From assembly GCA_029287575.1 (NCBI GenBank), contig JARFQW010000022.1:1-48045 (forward strand): a stretch of 48,045 nucleotides of DNA, in the 5' to 3' direction. The DNA comes from Gammaproteobacteria bacterium (GTDB lineage: Bacteria > Pseudomonadota > Gammaproteobacteria > Steroidobacterales > XN24). Within the stretch, counting starts at the first letter, position 1. Every line of letters begins with the position of its first letter. The notes beneath the pieces were generated by a model that was not told where the DNA came from, searched no databases, and saw only the letters and a list, made by a program, of their open reading frames with translations. Below, one piece after another: positions 44,273 through 48,045 of this stretch. The position numbers were made by a program, and so were the translations under genes.

Positions 44273-44301
44273 TCAAACGAGTGTTTGATCTGGTTAATAT
44301 A
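44273..44301 (-). promoter_or_regulatory. PsrA-type palindrome and possible -10 box upstream of the phasin gene
   Basis: TCAAACGAGTGTTTGA (44273-44288) is a perfect 6+4+6 inverted repeat matching the PsrA motif C/GAAAC-N2-4-GTTTG/C known from Pseudomonas. On the minus strand a TATATT -10-like box (44301-44296) lies just upstream and would start transcription at about 44289, putting the operator at +1 to +16. The -35 region is poor. Repression by a TetR-family fatty-acid sensor is inferred. Confidence 0.5.
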
Positions 44302-44382
44302 CCATCATTAGCCCCGGCCAGCCCCTGTGCTGGTCATGAAATCCGTCAGGTCTCCGTCACAGCAGCCCAGAAGACACTTCGC

Positions 44383-45144
44383 GTGAAAGAGCAATCCGAG
44401 CGGCATGCCGCAGCCCTTGAACTTGCCCATCAGCTGGAACTGAGCCGCGAGGCCCGCCTGCGTCAGTTCGACGGCCACGAGTGGCGCCCCCAGAGCCGTT
44501 ATGTGGCCGCCTGGCAGGCCCGCCGTCTGGCTCACACGCACGCCGATCTGCTGGCCTCGGAACGCTACGGGCCGCCAACGACGTATTTCATGACCGACCT
44601 CTACGGGGACCAGGACTTCACGACGCGCGATGAAGGGGTCGAGCGAATTTATCCCATGCTTGCGCGCCTCCTGCCGGGCAAGGCGCTGAAAACGATCGCC
44701 CTCGGGGTCGAACTGCATGCGCTCAGCCAGACCCTGGATCTGGCCCTCACCGACATGCTTTACACGAATATGGGGCACACCGGCCCGGTGACCGCTGACG
44801 GCTATGCCGAAGCATATCGTCGCTGCGATAACCGTTCGCAGCGAGAGGCGCAGATCGACCTCGTCGGCGTCGTGGGTCGAAGCCTCGACTCGGTTGTCTT
44901 CCTGCCCGGTCTCTGGCGCCTCGTCCGGATGGCGGGCCCCCCCGCCCGGATGAGCGGCCTTGGCGAACTTCATCACTTCATCGAACGGGGTTTTCAGGCC
45001 TTCCGCCACATGAAGGGCGCGGAGACGTTTCTCGACACCATCTCGGTCCGGGAGCGGGAGCTCATGGAAGCCCTGTTTGCCGGCAAGCCGCCCGCGGGCT
45101 GGGCGCCGCCGGATGCACCCCGCGCGGAGCCGCCGTCCGGTTGA
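44383..45144 (+). CDS. Conserved protein of the FFLEELY-motif type, divergent from the phasin gene
   Basis: The protein has about 253 residues from GTG 44383; the in-frame alternative GTG 44281 would run through the palindrome. It is helical, with the family-like segment PTTYFMTDLYGDQDFTTRDEGVERIYPMLARLLP-type sequence (around 44574-44680) and ALGVELHALSQTLDLALTDML. I recall this family only as conserved proteins named for an FFLEELY motif (here YFMTDLY), without known function. No signal peptide or membrane helix is seen. It converges with hemE. Confidence 0.75.
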   Translation: MKEQSERHAAALELAHQLELSREARLRQFDGHEWRPQSRYVAAWQARRLAHTHADLLASERYGPPTTYFMTDLYGDQDFTTRDEGVERIYPMLARLLPGKALKTIALGVELHALSQTLDLALTDMLYTNMGHTGPVTADGYAEAYRRCDNRSQREAQIDLVGVVGRSLDSVVFLPGLWRLVRMAGPPARMSGLGELHHFIERGFQAFRHMKGAETFLDTISVRERELMEALFAGKPPAGWAPPDAPRAEPPSG

Positions 45145-45168
45145 CCCGGCGCACCGGCCCGGCTGCGG

Positions 45169-46242
45169 TCAGTCAGGCTGGTGGTATGCGGGACTCAGCT
45201 CGGTAACCGCCCGGATCATGGCACCCGCATGCTCCGGATCCACTTCCGGATGAATCCCGTGGCCGAGATTGAAGACGTGCCCGTTGCCCTTGCCAAAACT
45301 CTCCAGCACCTCGGCAACCCGTTCGCGGATGATCTCCGGTCGGGCGTAGAGCACGGACGGGTCCAGGTTTCCCTGCAGCGCGACCCGGTCCCCCACCCGT
45401 GCCCGGGCATCCGCCAGGTCCGTCGTCCAGTCGACGCCGAGTCCGTCGCAGCCGGTGTCGGCCATCGCCTCGAGCCAGGGTCCGCCGCCCTTGGTAAACA
45501 ACACCAGGGGGATACGCTGTCCGTTGTGCTCCCTGGGCAGCCCTTCCACGAGACGCCGCATGGGACCCAGTGAGAAGGCCTTGTACGCTGCTGGAGTCAG
45601 TACGCTGCCCCAGGTGTCGAACACCATCAGCGCCTGAGCGCCCGCGGAGACCTGCGCGCTCAGGTAGGCCAGGGTTGCACGGGTCACCCGGTCCAGCAGT
45701 TCTTCGAGAAGGTCCGGACGGTCATACAGCATGGCCTTGATGTGGGCGTAGGTCTTGCTGCTGCCGCCCTCCACCATGTAGGTCGCCACCGTCCACGGGC
45801 TTCCGGAAAAGCCGATCAGAGGAACACGACCGTCAAGCTCCCGCCGGATCAGGCGCACCGCGTCCATGACGTAGCGCAGCTCGACCTCCGGATCCGGAAT
45901 CGGCAGCGCCCGGACCGCCGCCTCATTCCGAACCGGGGACGCAAACTTCGGCCCTTCCCCTGCTTCGAAGCTCAGCCCCAGCCCCATGGCATCGGGCACC
46001 GTCAGAATGTCCGAAAACAGGATGGCCGCGTCCAGCGGATAGCGGGCCAGCGGCTGGAGGGTCACCTCGCAGGCAAGCTCCGGATTGCCGCAAAGCTTCA
46101 TGAACGATCCGGCCCTGGCACGGGTCGCCCGGTATTCGGGCAAATAGCGGCCGGCCTGGCGCATCATCCAGACCGGGGTACGGTCCACGGGTTCGCGCAG
46201 GAGCGCGCGCAAAAATCGATCGTTTTTCAATTGCACCGTCAT
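45169..46242 (-). CDS. hemE: Uroporphyrinogen decarboxylase
   Basis: HemE (357 residues) decarboxylates uroporphyrinogen III to coproporphyrinogen III in heme synthesis. Signatures are [16 protein letters not shown] at the N-terminus with the substrate-binding Arg, the catalytic Asp in [31 protein letters not shown], and [14 protein letters not shown] at the C-terminus. Length and motifs are standard. Its ATG overlaps the pyrF stop (ATGA), so heme and pyrimidine genes form one transcript here. Confidence 0.97.
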   Translation of the reverse strand: MTVQLKNDRFLRALLREPVDRTPVWMMRQAGRYLPEYRATRARAGSFMKLCGNPELACEVTLQPLARYPLDAAILFSDILTVPDAMGLGLSFEAGEGPKFASPVRNEAAVRALPIPDPEVELRYVMDAVRLIRRELDGRVPLIGFSGSPWTVATYMVEGGSSKTYAHIKAMLYDRPDLLEELLDRVTRATLAYLSAQVSAGAQALMVFDTWGSVLTPAAYKAFSLGPMRRLVEGLPREHNGQRIPLVLFTKGGGPWLEAMADTGCDGLGVDWTTDLADARARVGDRVALQGNLDPSVLYARPEIIRERVAEVLESFGKGNGHVFNLGHGIHPEVDPEHAGAMIRAVTELSPAYHQPD

Positions 46243-46952
46243 TCGGAAAATACCGCCTGGATTTCGGACTGAATGGCTTCCGCCGCCGCCGCCGGATCCG
46301 CCGCATCACGGATCGGCCGACCCACCACGATGTAGTTGGCGCCGTTCTCGAAGGCTCGTGTCGGAGTAACGACCCGCTTCTGGTCGTCGGATTCCCGGTT
46401 GTCCACGGGGCGGATGCCCGGTGTCACGACGAGCAGCTTGCTGTCGGCGTGCTCCCTGAGCTGCGCGGCCTCGAGGCCGGATGACACCACGCCGTCACAG
46501 CCGGCCTCCAGCGCCCGTCTGGCGCGGGAGAGCACGAGCGCCTCGACATCGCAGGCAAAACCCAGGTCATCGAGATCACCCCGGTCCAGGCTCGTCAGGG
46601 CCGTCACCGCCAGGACCTTCACGTCTCCCTTGGCGTCGGCCGCCGCTTCCATCATCGACTGGTTCCCGTGAACGGTGCAAAAGGTCACACCGCGGTCCTT
46701 AAGACGGCCCACGGCGCGCGCCACGGTCGCCGGCACGTCGAAGAACTTCAGGTCGACGAATATCCGTTTGTCCCTGGCGACCAGCCATTCCAGCAGTTCG
46801 AAATAGCCGCCGGCCATCATGAGTTCGAGACCCAGCTTGTAGAAGGTCACGCTGTCGCCGAGCCGCGTGGCCAGACTGCGCGCCGCCTCCGGATCGGGCA
46901 CGTCCATGGCGAAGATCAGACGGTCTCTAACGGGTATTTCAGCCTTTGGCAT
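46239..46952 (-). CDS. pyrF: Orotidine 5'-phosphate decarboxylase
   Basis: PyrF (237 residues) converts OMP to UMP. The catalytic Lys/Asp network is in [16 protein letters not shown], the phosphate contacts in VVTPGIRP and [14 protein letters not shown], and the start is IFAMDVPD. The length matches bacterial PyrF. It is first in a pyrF-hemE unit and has a possible extended -10 promoter in front. Confidence 0.97.
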   Translation of the reverse strand: MPKAEIPVRDRLIFAMDVPDPEAARSLATRLGDSVTFYKLGLELMMAGGYFELLEWLVARDKRIFVDLKFFDVPATVARAVGRLKDRGVTFCTVHGNQSMMEAAADAKGDVKVLAVTALTSLDRGDLDDLGFACDVEALVLSRARRALEAGCDGVVSSGLEAAQLREHADSKLLVVTPGIRPVDNRESDDQKRVVTPTRAFENGANYIVVGRPIRDAADPAAAAEAIQSEIQAVFSE

Positions 46953-46982
46953 GGCACCGTATCGCTGGCAAATTGGCGGGCG

Positions 46983-46991
46983 ATTCTAGCA
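46983..46991 (-). promoter_or_regulatory. Possible extended -10 promoter of pyrF-hemE
   Basis: Minus strand TGCTAGAAT (46991-46983) combines a TG extension with a TAGAAT -10 box (five of six bases), 31 bases before the pyrF ATG. There is no convincing -35, as expected for an extended -10 promoter. Confidence 0.4.
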
Positions 46992-47050
46992 TGCCGGATG
47001 ACCGCGCCAGCCCGGCCCTGTCAGCCGCCCGTCTCTGCGAGCCCGGGCGG

Positions 47051-48045
47051 TCAGGTGCGCGCGCGGGGATTGAATACCCGCTCGTATTCCACAATCGCAT
47101 ACCGGTCGGTCATTCCGGCAACGTAGTCGGCCACCGCACGCGCCCGGCCGGCTTCCCCGAGCGAACCTTCCCATAGATGGGCAGCGTCCGCATGACTCCG
47201 CGGCATGAGGCGCGGATCGTCGAAAAATGCCCGGAACAGGCTCGCGAGAGTTTCCCGCGCCTTGGTGGTCATCCGGTTCACGCGGTGATGCCGGTAGAGA
47301 CGCTCGTGGAGAAAACGCTTCAGCTCCTGTATCTGCTCGAGCCGCTCCGGGCTGAAAGCGACCAGGGGCCGCTGAAGCGCGCGCACCGCGTCGCTGGAAT
47401 CCGGCGCGGCGGCCCGAATATTGTCCCGGGTCCGGGCAACGAGATCTTCCACCATCAGGCCAATCATCCGGCGCACGATTTCGTACACCAGACGGCGCCC
47501 GGCAAGACCGGGATGGCGCTCGAGCACCGCCCGGTGCTCTTCACGGAACAGGCCCACTTCGCCGAGTTCCTCAATGTCCAGCAAACCGGATCTGAGTCCG
47601 TCGTCGACATCATGATTGTTGTAGGCGATCTCGTCCGCCAGGTTGGCGATCTGGGCTTCCAGCCCGGGCTGTGTGCGCTCGATGAATCGCTTTCCCAGGT
47701 CACCCAGTTGCCGGGCATTGGCGGCCGAGCAGTGCTTGAGTATTCCCTCGCGGGTTTCAAACGTGAGGTTGAGCCCAGCGAAATCCGCGTATTTCTCTTC
47801 CAACTCGTCGACGACACGGAGCGATTGCAGATTGTGCTCGAACCCCCCGTAAGGGCGCATGCACTCGTTCAGAGCGGACTGACCGGCATGGCCGAAAGGC
47901 GTATGGCCCAGGTCATGGGCCAGGCAGATTGCCTCGGTCAGATACTCGTTGAGATCCAGCGCCCCGGCAATGGTACGGGCAATCTGGGCGACTTCCAGGG
48001 AATGGGTCAGACGTGTGCGGTACAGGTCGCCCTCGTGATTCACGA
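47051..48045 (-). CDS. dgt: Deoxyguanosine triphosphate triphosphohydrolase-like protein, 3' part (5' end outside window)
   Basis: The visible 331 codons are the C-terminal part of a dGTPase-family HD hydrolase, which removes triphosphate from dGTP. HD-domain ligands are visible: THSLEVAQIART, then AICLAHDLGHTPFGHAG, and later EIAYNNHDVDDGL. The frame is open to the window end, and by comparison with the family the first 50 or so residues are missing. The C-terminal half with QELKRFLHERLYRHHRV is complete and the stop is at 47051. It precedes pyrF on the same strand by about 100 bases. Confidence 0.93.
   Translation of the reverse strand, partial: VNHEGDLYRTRLTHSLEVAQIARTIAGALDLNEYLTEAICLAHDLGHTPFGHAGQSALNECMRPYGGFEHNLQSLRVVDELEEKYADFAGLNLTFETREGILKHCSAANARQLGDLGKRFIERTQPGLEAQIANLADEIAYNNHDVDDGLRSGLLDIEELGEVGLFREEHRAVLERHPGLAGRRLVYEIVRRMIGLMVEDLVARTRDNIRAAAPDSSDAVRALQRPLVAFSPERLEQIQELKRFLHERLYRHHRVNRMTTKARETLASLFRAFFDDPRLMPRSHADAAHLWEGSLGEAGRARAVADYVAGMTDRYAIVEYERVFNPRART

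Noticed and set aside
1-48045. tRNA or rRNA genes, CRISPR arrays, insertion sequences, attachment sites
   Set aside because: I read for tRNA T-loops, regularly spaced repeats, transposase motifs and terminal repeats and saw none that hold up.

Overview
The window is about 48 kb of GC-rich, tightly packed bacterial DNA. Protein signatures point to a gammaproteobacterium, probably from the Chromatiales / Nevskiales / Xanthomonadales part of the tree. These include UbiB, YajQ, a YcgN-type protein, FadD, the TesA-YbbA-YbbP arrangement, OxyR with AhpC/AhpD, a PhaF-type phasin, and HemE-PyrF. The assignment is inference from gene content, because no rRNA or tRNA gene is present. Start codons are often GTG or TTG, and many neighbouring genes overlap by 1-17 bases. 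The genes look chromosomal; I see no insertion sequence, prophage, CRISPR array or tRNA.

Layout: (1) 1-4.7 kb: 3' part of ubiB, a membrane GGDEF-EAL protein with a perfect TGTGA-N6-TCACA site upstream, and a methyltransferase. (2) 4.7-11.9 kb, minus strand: a complete tryptophan operon trpE-G-D-C-F-B-A followed by a coupled exported DsrE-family gene. It is preceded by a 26-codon leader peptide with four tandem Trp codons and a textbook set of alternative hairpins. (3) 12-19 kb: an SLC13/DASS transporter, an unrecognised 422-residue protein, a small conserved protein with yajQ, and ppc. (4) 19-25 kb: an ECF sigma / FecR / TonB-dependent receptor operon. Divergent from it are a 38-residue membrane protein and a cysteine-rich acidic exported protein, with a long inverted repeat between the two units.

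(5) 25-31 kb: sodium/alanine symporter, cytochrome c-like lipoprotein, nitroreductase, YcgN, an acyltransferase, a D-2-hydroxyacid dehydrogenase and a photolyase. (6) 31.3-33.8 kb: a bufferin (copper-protective RiPP) operon bufA1-bufB-bufC-doxX. (7) 34-36.8 kb: Nudix hydrolase, ahpD, ahpC and divergent oxyR with an OxyR-like operator. (8) 36.8-42.3 kb: a YbbA/YbbP ABC transporter divergent from tesA with overlapping start codons, then fadD. (9) 42.4-45.1 kb: patatin lipase, phasin and a phasin-divergent conserved protein, with a perfect PsrA-type palindrome in the shared upstream region. (10) 45.2-48 kb: hemE, pyrF and the 3' part of a dGTPase gene.

The clearest non-coding discovery is the trp attenuator. 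Its -10 box sits so close to the leader start codon that the leader mRNA may have no 5' untranslated region. The most open biological question is the sigma/anti-sigma/receptor locus with its divergent cysteine-rich exported protein and tiny membrane protein.
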